64,000 nt of DNA from Salinivirgaceae bacterium (GTDB lineage: Bacteria; Bacteroidota; Bacteroidia; Bacteroidales; SZUA-534): positions 62,001-126,000 of the forward strand of contig JAFXQB010000005.1 in assembly GCA_017527435.1 (NCBI GenBank), given 5' to 3'. The position numbers were made by a program, and so were the translations under genes. Positions 1 to 9,367 of the stretch are shown here, piece by piece. Each line of letters begins with the position of its first letter. Within the stretch, counting starts at the first letter, position 1. The notes below the pieces were generated by a model that was not told where the DNA came from, ran no database searches, and was given only the letters and a program-made list of their open reading frames with translations.

Positions 1-268
1 ATTCCGACGGCAGTATCGATTTTACCCACACACCCAGTTTCACTTCGAGCCGGTTCCAAACCTTGCCGTCGAATTCCCAGATGGCATTGGCCGAGCCGAA
101 ATACATCATTCCAAAGCGGTTTTGTGCAATGGCGTAATTCTCAACATCGTAGTTTTTCCCATAGTCTTTAGGCCCGTAGTTCACCGGCGAGTAGTTCTTG
201 ATTTGCGCCTGTGCGCTTGCAGCCATCGCAATTGCGGCTGTCAGAACAAATAATTTGAGTGCTTTCAT
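1..268 (-). CDS. N-terminus of a secreted two-component-regulator-propeller-like protein (cut by window edge)
   Basis: The minus frame is open from the ATG at 266-268 to the left edge, giving 89 codons. It starts with a clear signal peptide (MKALKLFVLTAAIAMAASAQA). The mature part contains NRFGMMYFGSANAIWEFDGKVW, the pattern of a first propeller blade in Bacteroidetes sensor proteins (hybrid histidine kinases or SpoIIE-like phosphatases with a periplasmic Reg_prop domain). The output domain lies outside the window, so the class of regulator cannot be decided. It diverges from the NifX-like gene at 381. Propeller assignment is by motif only. Confidence 0.6.
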   Translation of the reverse strand, partial: MKALKLFVLTAAIAMAASAQAQIKNYSPVNYGPKDYGKNYDVENYAIAQNRFGMMYFGSANAIWEFDGKVWNRLEVKLGVWVKSILPSE

Positions 269-331
269 TGTCAGAAAATTATCTACCAAATATGCACAAA
301 TTTTGGCATTAACAATCGGGGGACAGTGTTT

Positions 332-359
332 TTTGGCCAATAGAGATTTCCTATCTTTG
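332..359 (+). promoter_or_regulatory. Probable Bacteroidetes promoter of the NifX-like gene
   Basis: TATCTTTG at 352-359 matches the -7 consensus TAnnTTTG and lies 21 bases before the ATG at 381. A TTTG at 332-335 could be the -33 box, but the 16-bp spacer is shorter than the usual 19-21. The -7 match also argues that translation starts at 381 and not further upstream. Confidence 0.45.
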
Positions 360-380
360 CCCGAAACAAAACACACTGAT

Positions 381-728
381 ATGAAATTAGCAATCCCCAC
401 TTGCGATGGCCGCGTGGATGACCATTTCGGACACTGCAAGGAATATACCGTCTATACGGTTGAAAACAAGCAGATTACTGGCGCCGAGACCGTTCCGTCG
501 CCCGAAGGCTGCGGCTGCAAGAGCAACATTGCCTTTGTGCTGCGGCAGATGGGCGTGAACGTGATGCTCGCCGGCAATATGGGCGACGGCGCGCTCAACG
601 TGCTCAACACGCAGAACATTATGGTGATTCGCGGCTGCTCGGGCAACGTGAAGGAAGTTGCCGAAGCCTATCTGAACGGCACCCTGGCCGATTCGGGCAT
701 TGGCTGCCAGCATCACGAGTGCCATTGA
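381..728 (+). CDS. NifX/NifB-type dinitrogenase iron-molybdenum cofactor-binding family protein
   Basis: This 115-aa single-domain protein begins MKLAIPTCDGRVDDHFGHC, the typical start of the small NifX/NafY-like family that binds metal-sulfur cofactor precursors. It ends in a Cys/His tail (CQHHECH) that could bind metal. The glycine-rich core CGCKSNIAFVLRQMGVNVMLAGNMGDGALNVL fits the RNase H-like fold of the family. No nif genes are nearby, and in gut Bacteroidales such proteins occur without nitrogenase, so a general Fe-S or metal-handling role is more likely than nitrogen fixation. The start at 381 follows a TAnnTTTG element and replaces a longer reading that would overlap the divergent gene. 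Confidence 0.85.
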   Translation: MKLAIPTCDGRVDDHFGHCKEYTVYTVENKQITGAETVPSPEGCGCKSNIAFVLRQMGVNVMLAGNMGDGALNVLNTQNIMVIRGCSGNVKEVAEAYLNGTLADSGIGCQHHECH

Positions 729-769
729 ACTGAGGCCGGAATAAGCATAAAAACTGAAACAAATCAATT

Positions 770-1537
770 ATGAAAAACAAATTCTTAATAGTGCTTTTTA
801 CCGCAATTCTCACAATACCAGCCGTTGCCCAATCCACCGGATCTTCGGAATTTGTACAGAAAAGCAATGATTTCGAGGCTATGCTGAATTCGGGAACAAA
901 AGATTGGTACAATAATCCGAATGCAAAAGAATGGTTCAAAAACTGTCATACAAATATTTTCTCGATACTCGACGCTATTGAGATTATGCCCGAATGGCGA
1001 TTGGCTATCGACTTGCCTGACACGGATGGATTGGGTGATGAATCGCATATTTATGTGGAGAATGTCAATTCTGGAAAGAAATTCTATGGCTACTTGAATT
1101 ATATAAAACTGAAAAGCATTTCGGCAGAGAGTTGCTGGCAATGGTTTTTGCTATACAACATCAGAAATATGTTGCCTACATGGTGGCATGGTGGCTACTC
1201 GTCGTCGGACTTAATACTGACAGAAGAAGACCACCAACAAATACTGAAATATATTGAAATAATTCCCGACAGTCTAATCGATAGTGAAGAAGAACTTACA
1301 ATTGGAGGATTGTCGGAAACAAATTACCGTATACTAAAAGATTATAAAATTAAACCTGTACGGGTTGATGTAAACGAATTGAAAAGAACGGCGGAAATCA
1401 CTCTTTGCACTTGGAACGATTGGGTAGGCCTGACAGAAAAAAATTTCAGCATAATAATTAAAGATGACAATACAGCAAATGTGGAGAACATTGATTATAA
1501 AACAATTATTGAATATGATTGTGGAGTAACGTATTAA
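770..1537 (+). CDS. Hypothetical secreted protein
   Basis: This 255-aa protein has an N-terminal signal peptide (MKNKFLIVLFTAILTIPAVAQ) and so is probably periplasmic or surface exposed. I do not recognise a domain. The mature part is rich in Trp and Asn (WYNNPNAKEWFKNC near residue 46, WQWFLLYNIRN near 125) and lacks membrane segments. Its base composition is more AT-rich than uvrC next door. It lies 41 nt after the NifX-like gene and 35 nt before uvrC in the same direction, but nothing links the three functionally. Confidence 0.6.
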   Translation: MKNKFLIVLFTAILTIPAVAQSTGSSEFVQKSNDFEAMLNSGTKDWYNNPNAKEWFKNCHTNIFSILDAIEIMPEWRLAIDLPDTDGLGDESHIYVENVNSGKKFYGYLNYIKLKSISAESCWQWFLLYNIRNMLPTWWHGGYSSSDLILTEEDHQQILKYIEIIPDSLIDSEEELTIGGLSETNYRILKDYKIKPVRVDVNELKRTAEITLCTWNDWVGLTEKNFSIIIKDDNTANVENIDYKTIIEYDCGVTY

Positions 1538-1572
1538 ACAGCCGGTTCAATTTCGAATAAATCAATAATCCC

Positions 1573-3405
1573 TTGCAATCCCCCGACGAACATATCGCCC
1601 GCTTGAAGGAACTGGTTGCCGTGCTGCCCGAAAGCCCTGGCGTCTATCAGTATCTGGACAAGAACGGAACCATCATCTACGTTGGCAAAGCCAAACGGCT
1701 GAAGCGGCGCGTGTCGTCGTACTTCAACAAGTATCAGGACCGCGCCAAGGTGCGCATTCTGGTGCGTAACATTGCCGACATCAAGCATATTGTGGTCGAT
1801 ACCGAGCAGGACGCGCTTCTGCTTGAAAACAACCTGATTAAGAAATATCAGCCGCGCTACAACTCGCTGCTGAAAGACGACAAGACCTATCCGTGGATTT
1901 GCATAAAAAACGAGCCGTTCCCGCGCATCTTCTCAACGCGCAACTTCATCCGCGACGGCTCATCGTACTTCGGACCGTACACGTCGGGCTTTGCGCTGAA
2001 AACGCTGCTGGAACTCATAAGGCGGCTCTATCCCATCCGCACCTGCGCGCTCAATTTAAGCCGCGACGCCATTGCCAAAGGCCGCTACAAAATCTGCCTT
2101 GAGCACCACATCGGCAACTGCCTGGGACCTTGCGAGGGGCTGCAGTCGGAGGAGGATTACGCCGAGGCCATCAGCAACATAAAAGAGATTCTGAAGGGCA
2201 ACTCGAACGAAGTCATCGAGCTGCTGAAGTCGAAAATGAACGCTTTAAGCAAGGAGTACAAATTTGAAGAGGCACAGAAGGTTAAGAACAAAATCGACAA
2301 GCTGTCGGAGTTCCAGAGCAAATCGACGGTTGTCAGTCCAACAATACACAATGTCGATGTCTTTGCAATATATGACGACGACGACTGCGCCTACATCAGT
2401 TTTATGAAGGTGGTGAACGGCGCTATTGTGCAGGTGCACACCTTCGAAATGAGGAAACGGATTGAGGAGGAACTCGACTCGCTGCTGCTATCGGTCATTG
2501 AGGAGGCGCGGCAACGGCGGCTGAGCACCTCGGCAGAGATTATTGTGCCGTTCGAAATCGACTTCAGCCTCGACAACATAAACTTTGTTGTTCCGCAGCG
2601 CGGCGACAAGAAAAAACTGCTTGAACTGTGCGAGAAAAACGCGCACATGTACGCCGTTGAGAAACTCAAGCGCAGCGCCCTGCGCAACCGTAACAATCCT
2701 ATCGACCTGCTGGTGTCGGTTCAGAAAAAACTGCATCTGCCCAACATTCCGCGCTACATAGAGATTTTCGACAACTCAAACATTCAGGGCGCGTTTCCGG
2801 TTGCCGCCTGCGTTGTTTATAAAGACGGAAAGCCGTCGAAAAAAGACTACCGGCTGTTCAACATAAAAACTGTTGAGGGTCCCGACGATTACGCTTCAAT
2901 GTTTGAAGTGGTAAACCGCCGCTACTCCCGTCTTATGGCCGAGGCGCAACCCCTGCCCGACCTGATTGTCGCCGACGGCGGTGTGGGGCAAATGGAGTCA
3001 ATCCGTCAGGCTACGGAAGACGCTCTCGGTTTGAATATTCCCATACTGGGGCTTGCCAAAAACGACAAGCACTCAACCAACGAACTTCTAATCGGATTTC
3101 CGCCGAAACACATTGAGATACGCCGTACCGACGACATTTTCCGATTCTTTGCAGGAATGCAGGAGGAGGTTCACCGCGCGGCCATCACCTTCCACCGCAA
3201 CAAACGCTCAAAAGCATTCCTTGTGTCAGAACTCGACGGCATTAAAGGTATCGGCGACAAGACCAAAGAAGCGCTCTTCAGCGAACTGAAAACCATTGAC
3301 GCAATGCGCGCCGCGTCACTCGAAACGCTCGAAAAGATTATCGGCCACGCCAAGGCGGTGATTGTGAGAGAGTATTTTGATGGGCTGAATTTGAGTAACA
3401 AATAG
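1573..3405 (+). CDS. uvrC: Excinuclease ABC subunit C (UvrC)
   Basis: The 610-aa product is the dual-incision nuclease of nucleotide excision repair, acting with UvrA and UvrB. Domains in order: GIY-YIG nuclease (GVYQYLDKNGTIIYVGKAK near residues 24-42, with the following RRVSSYF), a cysteine region (residues 155-190), a UVR motif that contacts UvrB (FEEAQKVKNKIDKL near 230-245), the RNase H-like second nuclease (FDNSNIQGAFPVAACVV near 397, DLIVADGGVGQM near 462) and a C-terminal helix-hairpin-helix (LDGIKGIGDKTKEALFSEL near 555). No upstream in-frame ATG or GTG exists before the stop at 1558, so a TTG start at 1573 is used. Length is normal. Confidence 0.95.
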   Translation: MQSPDEHIARLKELVAVLPESPGVYQYLDKNGTIIYVGKAKRLKRRVSSYFNKYQDRAKVRILVRNIADIKHIVVDTEQDALLLENNLIKKYQPRYNSLLKDDKTYPWICIKNEPFPRIFSTRNFIRDGSSYFGPYTSGFALKTLLELIRRLYPIRTCALNLSRDAIAKGRYKICLEHHIGNCLGPCEGLQSEEDYAEAISNIKEILKGNSNEVIELLKSKMNALSKEYKFEEAQKVKNKIDKLSEFQSKSTVVSPTIHNVDVFAIYDDDDCAYISFMKVVNGAIVQVHTFEMRKRIEEELDSLLLSVIEEARQRRLSTSAEIIVPFEIDFSLDNINFVVPQRGDKKKLLELCEKNAHMYAVEKLKRSALRNRNNPIDLLVSVQKKLHLPNIPRYIEIFDNSNIQGAFPVAACVVYKDGKPSKKDYRLFNIKTVEGPDDYASMFEVVNRRYSRLMAEAQPLPDLIVADGGVGQMESIRQATEDALGLNIPILGLAKNDKHSTNELLIGFPPKHIEIRRTDDIFRFFAGMQEEVHRAAITFHRNKRSKAFLVSELDGIKGIGDKTKEALFSELKTIDAMRAASLETLEKIIGHAKAVIVREYFDGLNLSNK

Positions 3406-3574
3406 AACGCGTAAGGCAAGAGAGTGTATAAAATTGAGCCTTTCCGCACATCACATCAACCCATTCCATACAAAAATTTCCACACAGACTGTTACATTTT
3501 GGTTTTTCACGCGTCATTAAGACGTAAAAAACAACACGGCACGTTTGATGGTGCCCGTTCTAAAAAAACTTATT

Positions 3575-4465
3575 ATGAAAAGGTCAATAAGAATATCGAT
3601 GGTCAGCGCCGCGCTGATGGCGGCCACATCAGTTTTTGCCGAGCCCTTTGCGGCCGACACTACTATCACAAATGCCAAAATCAGTGATGGTCAGATTAAA
3701 ACACACACCGACACCGCCAGTCACTTCTATTTCGGTCGGCGCGAGGTTGTTGTGGACAACAACGGCATCCACTTCGTCAAAGCTTATACAAACAAATTCG
3801 ACGACGATTCCGATGACAACTACCGCAAGTACGGTTTGTCATGGGTCAACCTGCACGATGACACGCATGTCGATGCGTTCGACTTTGGTGTGTCGGGCTA
3901 TGGCTCGAAAACTTTCTCAAACAATATTGCCGACAGCGCCAGCTTTATGGAGCTGAACCGCGGCTTTCATGTTGCCTTCGGCCTTTGCGAGGCATCGCTG
4001 CCGATTGTAGATAACAGGCTCTATTTAGGAACTGACATCGGCTTTAAGTTCGACATCTACTCGTTTTCAAACAACGACATGATTTTGAGCAAAGGGCCTG
4101 CCGGCCTGGCTTACAGTCACGACAGCACGACAAGCTACAGCAAGAGCAAGCTGCGCTGCACCTATCTAACGGTTCCGCTTATTCTGGAATGGCAGAGAGG
4201 CGGCGATGACTTCTACATTATGGCCGGCGTTGAGGGCAACCTGCGCATCGGCTCATCGACAAAGACAAAAACAACGTCGGGCGACAAGGAAAAACACCGC
4301 AACGATTTGTATATGAACCGTTTCAACTACAATCTTGTGGCGCGGGTTGGAATAAAAGGCGTGGGTGTGTTTGTGAAAGCCAATATGTCGCCGCTGTTCC
4401 GCGACGGCAAAGGCCCCGAGCTCTATCCCTTCTCGGCCGGCATAAGTTTCGGCGGGTTTGATTAA
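3575..4465 (+). CDS. Outer-membrane beta-barrel-like hypothetical protein, paralogue 1
   Basis: This 296-aa protein has a signal peptide ending in VFA-EPF. The rest is built of alternating short strands typical of small outer-membrane barrels (YLTVPLILEWQRG, FYIMAGVEGNLRIGS, YNLVARVGIKGVGVFVKANM) and ends in an aromatic/glycine run. It is clearly homologous to the next gene, sharing for example YFGRREVVVDNNGIH versus HFGKREVIFDDNGIH and ANMSPLFRDGKGPELYPFSAGIS versus ANMSPLFSKDKGPELYPYSAGIS, so the pair arose by tandem duplication. The start at 3575 places the signal peptide at the N-terminus. Function is unknown. PorT-like barrels are the nearest structural analogy. Confidence 0.65.
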   Translation: MKRSIRISMVSAALMAATSVFAEPFAADTTITNAKISDGQIKTHTDTASHFYFGRREVVVDNNGIHFVKAYTNKFDDDSDDNYRKYGLSWVNLHDDTHVDAFDFGVSGYGSKTFSNNIADSASFMELNRGFHVAFGLCEASLPIVDNRLYLGTDIGFKFDIYSFSNNDMILSKGPAGLAYSHDSTTSYSKSKLRCTYLTVPLILEWQRGGDDFYIMAGVEGNLRIGSSTKTKTTSGDKEKHRNDLYMNRFNYNLVARVGIKGVGVFVKANMSPLFRDGKGPELYPFSAGISFGGFD

Positions 4466-4494
4466 ACATAATTACTCATTAAATCTAATGTCAA

Positions 4495-5433
4495 ATGAGA
4501 ACAATAATAAAACTTACAATGACTGGTGTCGTGCTGATGGCTGCGACATCGCTATTCGCGGAGACCGATGGCGCGACAGCGCTTGATTTTTCCGCAGACT
4601 CTGCCTATTCGCAGACCAAAACCAACGATGCCAAAAGCTATCATTTCGGAAAACGCGAGGTGATTTTCGATGACAACGGAATACACATCATGAAAGACCG
4701 CGACAACTTTGACCAAAGTTTCGACGACGATAACTTCCGTGGCAATCAAGGCGGCTACACCCCGCAAACAAACAACAACGGAAACGTTTCAAACCAAAAT
4801 GGCGGAAATTCTTCAAGCAAGCACAATAAATATCGATACTTCTCACCTAACCTGTCATCGATTGATTTTGGTGTGTCGCAGTTTGCGTCAAACCCGCTGT
4901 CGTTCACCATTGACGATGCCGGTTACATGGATCTCAAACGTGGGTTTCATTTGAGCGCGTGCCTGGATGCGGCAGGGTTGCCAATCATTTCGCGCCGTTT
5001 GGGCATTGCCGTCGGTGTTGGTGTGAAATGCGATTTTTACACGTTCGCGACACAAAATCTCGCTCTCGAGAAGGTTGACGGCCGCCTGGTGCACTACGCC
5101 GATACATCGAAATCGTACAAAAAAAGCAAACTAACCAATACCCATCTTACTGTTCCGGTGGTTATTGAGGTACACGCAAAAGATGTCTGGCTGATGGCTG
5201 GTGTCGAAGGCAATCTGCTTGCATGGTCGAATACAAAACTGAAGACATCGTCGGGCCACAAAGACCGCGTACACTCAAATTTCTGCCAAAATCTTTTCAG
5301 CTACAATCTTGTGGCAAAAATCGGTGTTGACTGTGTGGGAGCGTATGTGCGCGCCAACATGTCACCGCTGTTCAGCAAAGACAAGGGACCTGAACTCTAT
5401 CCGTATTCGGCGGGAATATCTTTGACGTTCTGA
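4495..5433 (+). CDS. Outer-membrane beta-barrel-like hypothetical protein, paralogue 2
   Basis: This 312-aa tandem paralogue of the preceding gene lies 29 nt downstream and is probably co-transcribed. It has a signal peptide (ending SLFA-ETD) and the same strand pattern in the C-terminal two thirds. It differs by a low-complexity Asn/Gly/Ser/Gln linker at about residues 80-108, absent from paralogue 1. The closing segment (ELYPYSAGISLTF) ends in Phe, as expected for barrel insertion by the BAM machinery. Role unknown. Confidence 0.65.
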   Translation: MRTIIKLTMTGVVLMAATSLFAETDGATALDFSADSAYSQTKTNDAKSYHFGKREVIFDDNGIHIMKDRDNFDQSFDDDNFRGNQGGYTPQTNNNGNVSNQNGGNSSSKHNKYRYFSPNLSSIDFGVSQFASNPLSFTIDDAGYMDLKRGFHLSACLDAAGLPIISRRLGIAVGVGVKCDFYTFATQNLALEKVDGRLVHYADTSKSYKKSKLTNTHLTVPVVIEVHAKDVWLMAGVEGNLLAWSNTKLKTSSGHKDRVHSNFCQNLFSYNLVAKIGVDCVGAYVRANMSPLFSKDKGPELYPYSAGISLTF

Positions 5434-5669
5434 TAATATGTTTAAATGTTTGGCAATGAACAATATAAGCTACAGAATAACATCATCATAATTTGGTTTT
5501 TGGTTTACGGCATTGGAGGCGTTCCGACGGGGCGTCTCTATGCTATTTTAGAAAAAACGCCGGGAATCTCAACAATCTAAGACACAATCTAAACAACAAT
5601 AATTATTTTTACACTTTCGGTTGAATTGAGTAGATTCACCGCATTATTTTACAACTAATATTTACGAGT

Positions 5670-8528
5670 ATGAAAAAACTATCAATTATCGCGGCCATTG
5701 CCGCAAGTATGCTGATTCCTTCGCAGATGAAGGCGCAGCAGCAAATGCCACAACTTCCGCTCGACACAGCGGTAATATTTGGCAAACTGCCCAACGGGCT
5801 AACCTACTACATCCGTCACAACGAGGAGCCGCGCGAGCGCGCCTACTTCTACATCGCCCAGCGTGTTGGCTCGGTGCAGGAAGAGGAAGACCAGCGTGGC
5901 TTGGCGCACTTTCTGGAGCATATGTGCTTCAACGGCACCACTCACTTCCCCGGAAACAGCATTGTGAAGTATTGCGAGAGCATCGGTGTGAAGTTCGGCA
6001 ACAACCTGAACGCCTACACCAGCACCGACGAGACGGTGTACAACATTGACGATGTGCCGGTCAACGATAACAACATCGACTCGTGCCTGCTCATCCTTCG
6101 CGACTGGTCGGACGGCCTTCTGCTGCTGCCTGAGGAGATTGACAAGGAGCGCGGCGTAATTCATGAGGAGTGGCGTATGCGCACCAGCGCACAGATGCGA
6201 ATCCTGAACCGCAATCTGGAGACTCTCTATCCCAACTCGCGCTACGGCAAGCGTATGCCCATCGGCCTGATGAGCGTGGTTGACAACTTTGCGCCGCAAA
6301 CCCTGCGCGACTACTACGAGAAATGGTACCGCCCTGACCTTCAGGGAATTATTGTTGTGGGTGATTTCGATGCCAAGGATATGGAGAAACGCATCCAAAA
6401 GACGTTTGGCGACGTTGAGATGCCCGAGAATCCAGCCGAGTTCAAGCGTTTCGATGTGCCCGCAACCACCGAGCCAATCTACGTGATTGACAAGGACAAG
6501 GAGATGGAGCGCACCATTATCGAAGTGTTGTTCAAAACACCAGCCATCCCCTACGAAATGGCCAATACCACGACTGCAATAGCCCAGTCGTTCCTGCGTA
6601 GCGTCATCGGAAGGGCTCTCAGCGCCCGCCTGGCAGAACTCGCCCGCAAAGATGACTGCCCGTTTGCGGCAGCCGACTGCGGATTCGACAACTATCTGCT
6701 TGCAAAAACCGAAGACTGCTTTGTGGGCGCAATTATCCCCAAAGAGGGACGCGACAAAGAGGCTCTGACTATGCTTATGCAGGAGATTGAGCGTGCACGC
6801 CGCTTCGGAATCACCGGCACCGAGATTTTCCGCGCACGCCAGCAAATTATGAGCTCGATTGAGCGCAGCTACGACAACCGCGACAAGCAGTACAGCAGTT
6901 ACTATGTGAACAAAGCCGTGCGCCACTTCATCGACAACCGCTCTTATCCCGGTCTTGAAGCCGAATATGAACTCTACAAGCAAATCGACCAGCAGCTGGA
7001 CCAGATGGGTGTGCAAATATTCTCGCAGATGATGGCACAAGCCGCAGCATCAATCGACACAAACTTCGTCTTCCTGGCCATGTATCCTGACAAAGAAGGA
7101 CTTACACTGCCCACTGTTGACGAGATGAAACAGGTGATTGCCGATGTTCGCAAGGCCGAGCTGGAGCCGTATGTTGATAATGTGAAAGACGAGCCGCTGA
7201 TTACCAAGCTTCCCAAGAAAGGCAAAATTGCCAAAGAGAGCGCATCTGACTTTGGCTACACAATGTGGACACTCTCGAACGGTGCACGTGTATTCTTCAA
7301 GCAGACTGATTTCAGCAACACCGAGGTTAGCCTGACGGCCATGAGCTGGGGTGGCAACGCAACCATCTCCGATATGACTTTGCTGCCTACAATCAAGACT
7401 TTCAACGGAGTGATTGGCAGCACCGGCTTGGGCAACTTCACAACAACCGAGCTCAGCAAGAAATTGGCCGGAAAGCAGGTTAGTCTGCGTCCGTCGTTGA
7501 GCACTTATCAGGAATATCTGTCGGGCAACTCAACGCCGAAAGACCTTCGCACGCTGTTCGAGCTCATCTATATGCGTTTCCAGGAGCCTGCCAACGATGT
7601 TGACGGTTTCAATAGTTACATTGCCCGTATGCGCACATCGCTCGAGAATGCAGCCAAAGACCCGATGAACGCTTTCAACGACTCAATCAACGCCACACTC
7701 TTCGACCGCAATCCGCGGCAGATGGACATTAAACTTGAAGATCTTGACAAGATTAAATATGAGGACGTGCGCCGCATCTACAGCGAGCGATTCAAATCGG
7801 CCGGCGATTTCGACTTCATCTTCACCGGAGCGTTCAACACCGACTCGCTGCGGCTGTATGTTGAGCAGTACATTGCATCGCTGCCAGGCGTGAAAAAACG
7901 TGAACCGCGCGCCACTGAACAGATTGAAACTTACCATCGTGGTCCGATTGAGAATCGCTTTGTGCGCTCAATGGAGACACCGCAGGCCTGGTTCTTCCAG
8001 TACTGGCATGGTGAGCGCAAATTCAGTCCGGCAGAACAGCTTACAGCAAATGCCTTTGGCTCGGCACTGCGTCAGCGCTACACCAATATTATTCGTGAGG
8101 AGAAAGGATTCGCTTATTCAGTATCGGCATCGGCCGGAACGGGAACAGGCGTAAAGGAAGGCTTTATGGTTGAGATATACTGCCCGTTCACACCGGCAAA
8201 ATGCGACTCAGTAGCCATGTTGGTCCGCCAGAGTATCGATGACATTGCCGCCAACGGTGTAACTGACGAGGAGCTGAACAGCTTCAAACTGTTCCAAAAG
8301 AAGCAGTTCGACAACAACCAGCGCCAGAACGGCTATTGGTCAAACTTGATTGAAAGCAAAATCGAGTGGAACGTCGATGGACACTCTGTGTTCGAGTCCA
8401 ATCTTGAGAAACTCTCGTCGGACGGCATCCGCAACTTTGTGAAGGACGTGGTTCTGCCGGCCAACAACTGCATAACCGTCATTATGCTTCCCGACGATTT
8501 CACTGAGAAGGAACTGCACGAGAGATAA
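5670..8528 (+). CDS. Secreted M16 family zinc metallopeptidase (insulinase/PqqL-like, two M16 units)
   Basis: The 952-aa protein has a signal peptide followed by a complete M16 unit with the inverted zinc motif HxxEH at residues 80-84 (HFLEHMCFNGT) and the distal glutamate region EEIDKERGVIHEEW near 155. A second, inactive M16 half follows from about residue 530 (YTMWTLSNGARVFFKQTDFS). This active-plus-inactive tandem layout is that of periplasmic PqqL/M16B proteases of Bacteroidetes, which degrade imported peptides. It appears monocistronic, with a terminator just after the stop. Confidence 0.92.
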   Translation: MKKLSIIAAIAASMLIPSQMKAQQQMPQLPLDTAVIFGKLPNGLTYYIRHNEEPRERAYFYIAQRVGSVQEEEDQRGLAHFLEHMCFNGTTHFPGNSIVKYCESIGVKFGNNLNAYTSTDETVYNIDDVPVNDNNIDSCLLILRDWSDGLLLLPEEIDKERGVIHEEWRMRTSAQMRILNRNLETLYPNSRYGKRMPIGLMSVVDNFAPQTLRDYYEKWYRPDLQGIIVVGDFDAKDMEKRIQKTFGDVEMPENPAEFKRFDVPATTEPIYVIDKDKEMERTIIEVLFKTPAIPYEMANTTTAIAQSFLRSVIGRALSARLAELARKDDCPFAAADCGFDNYLLAKTEDCFVGAIIPKEGRDKEALTMLMQEIERARRFGITGTEIFRARQQIMSSIERSYDNRDKQYSSYYVNKAVRHFIDNRSYPGLEAEYELYKQIDQQLDQMGVQIFSQMMAQAAASIDTNFVFLAMYPDKEGLTLPTVDEMKQVIADVRKAELEPYVDNVKDEPLITKLPKKGKIAKESASDFGYTMWTLSNGARVFFKQTDFSNTEVSLTAMSWGGNATISDMTLLPTIKTFNGVIGSTGLGNFTTTELSKKLAGKQVSLRPSLSTYQEYLSGNSTPKDLRTLFELIYMRFQEPANDVDGFNSYIARMRTSLENAAKDPMNAFNDSINATLFDRNPRQMDIKLEDLDKIKYEDVRRIYSERFKSAGDFDFIFTGAFNTDSLRLYVEQYIASLPGVKKREPRATEQIETYHRGPIENRFVRSMETPQAWFFQYWHGERKFSPAEQLTANAFGSALRQRYTNIIREEKGFAYSVSASAGTGTGVKEGFMVEIYCPFTPAKCDSVAMLVRQSIDDIAANGVTDEELNSFKLFQKKQFDNNQRQNGYWSNLIESKIEWNVDGHSVFESNLEKLSSDGIRNFVKDVVLPANNCITVIMLPDDFTEKELHER

Positions 8529-8556
8529 TCGGTTTGAACACTAATGATATTTTTGA

Positions 8557-8588
8557 AGAAGGGCGGTAGAACCGTCCTTCTTTTTTTG
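8557..8588 (+). terminator. Rho-independent terminator after the M16 peptidase
   Basis: GAAGGGCGGT and ACCGTCCTTC form a 10-bp stem with one G-U pair and a short loop, followed by seven or more T. It lies about 30 nt after the M16 stop codon. Confidence 0.85.
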
Positions 8589-8676
8589 ATATTACTGCAA
8601 GACGAGCCAAAACACTTTTAAAATCAGCAAATTAAGAAAGAAGCAAAACGAGTAACCGTTTTTTTTCGGTAATTAG

Positions 8677-8707
8677 TTTGTTATTGAAAGCCAAATTCAT
8701 ACTTTTG
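8677..8707 (+). promoter_or_regulatory. Promoter of tRNA-Ser
   Basis: TTTG at 8677-8680 and TACTTTTG at 8700-8707 are separated by exactly 19 bp. This is a full match to the Bacteroidetes housekeeping promoter (TTTG N19-21 TAnnTTTG). The tRNA begins 37 nt after the -7 element. Confidence 0.8.
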
Positions 8708-8744
8708 TGCCGCTCAAATGAGCACGTTCAGCACAGAACACTTT

Positions 8745-8832
8745 GGAGAGGTGGGTGAGTGGCTGAAACCAACAGTTTGCTAAACTGTCGTACGCGATTA
8801 GTGTACCACGAGTTCGAATCTCGTCCTCTCCG
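8745..8832 (+). tRNA. tRNA-Ser(GCU)
   Basis: An 88-nt class II tRNA. The acceptor stem GGAGAGG (8745-8751) pairs with CCTCTCC (8825-8831), with discriminator G at 8832. The anticodon stem ACAGT/ACTGT encloses loop TTGCTAA, giving anticodon GCT at 8779-8781. A long variable arm follows and the T loop is TTCGAAT. CCA is not encoded. The 3' end is the attachment site of the adjacent element: its last 16 bases plus two more are repeated at 31205-31222. Confidence 0.97.
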
Positions 8833-8834
8833 CA
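8817..8834 (+). repeat. attL: 18-bp direct repeat at the tRNA-Ser 3' end
   Basis: AATCTCGTCCTCTCCGCA occurs here, within and just past the tRNA-Ser gene, and again without mismatch at 31205-31222. The flanking bases differ on both sides (G/T here, A/A there), so the identity block is exactly 18 bp. Integration into a tRNA 3' end with regeneration of the gene is the standard outcome for tyrosine integrases. Confidence 0.92.
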
Positions 8835-8870
8835 TATACGCATTGAAATTCAAACAGTTACTACAAAGTG

Positions 8871-9257
8871 TTGACAAAAATGTTGACACTTTTTTATTGT
8901 AAGTCCCTTAAAATAAGTCGATTTGCTGTCAAGTCCACTTATTAGCGAATTTCTCTGTAACACGTTAAAAATCACCATATTAAAGCATATTTTTTCGTTT
9001 TTTGCTGTCAAGTACCTTTAAAGTGGTTCAAATCATTGAAAAATAGTGAGTTAAATGTTGTTTTTCAACCTTTCCTGTCAAGTACTTGACAGGGGTAATG
9101 CTCATAATATCAATTAATTACGCCCTTTTGTCAAGTTAAATAATACCCCAGAAAACACTTGACAACTCACATTTTCGCCTGATTTTGTCAACCACTTGAC
9201 GAATATAATGTTCATAATATCAATTAGTAATGTCGTTTTGTCAAGTGTTACTTGACA
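8871..9257. repeat. Left-end cluster of TGTCAAGT/ACTTGACA repeats (8835-9367 carries no gene)
   Basis: The 8-mer TGTCAAGT occurs forward at 8927, 9006, 9076, 9129 and 9239, and reversed (ACTTGACA) at 9084, 9157 and 9250, with near matches at 9186 and 9194. At 9074-9093 two copies make a perfect 20-bp palindrome. About 40 bp containing CATAATATCAATTA and then TTTTGTCAAGT is present twice (about 9098-9136 and 9207-9246). A TGTTGACAC pair lies at 8869-8890. The same 8-mer clusters at the right end (29587-29770). These look like protein-binding sites: integrase arm sites, or a replication/excision region. Confidence 0.8.
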
Positions 9258-9367
9258 ATCTTGATTGGTTGGCTTTTTTACCCCGATATGCCAAATTTCC
9301 CCTCCATTTAATCTAACATGGATTCCATTTAAAAAAAGAGTGTTGAAATACACCAGAACAGTTGGAT

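Noticed and set aside
198-380. Longer N-terminus for the NifX-like protein
   Set aside because: It would overlap the divergent signal-peptide gene and the -7 element at 352-359; the family start MKLAIPT is at 381.
5799-7040. 413-codon minus-strand frame
   Set aside because: It is a shadow of the M16 peptidase gene; the plus frame carries the HxxEH motif and a signal peptide.
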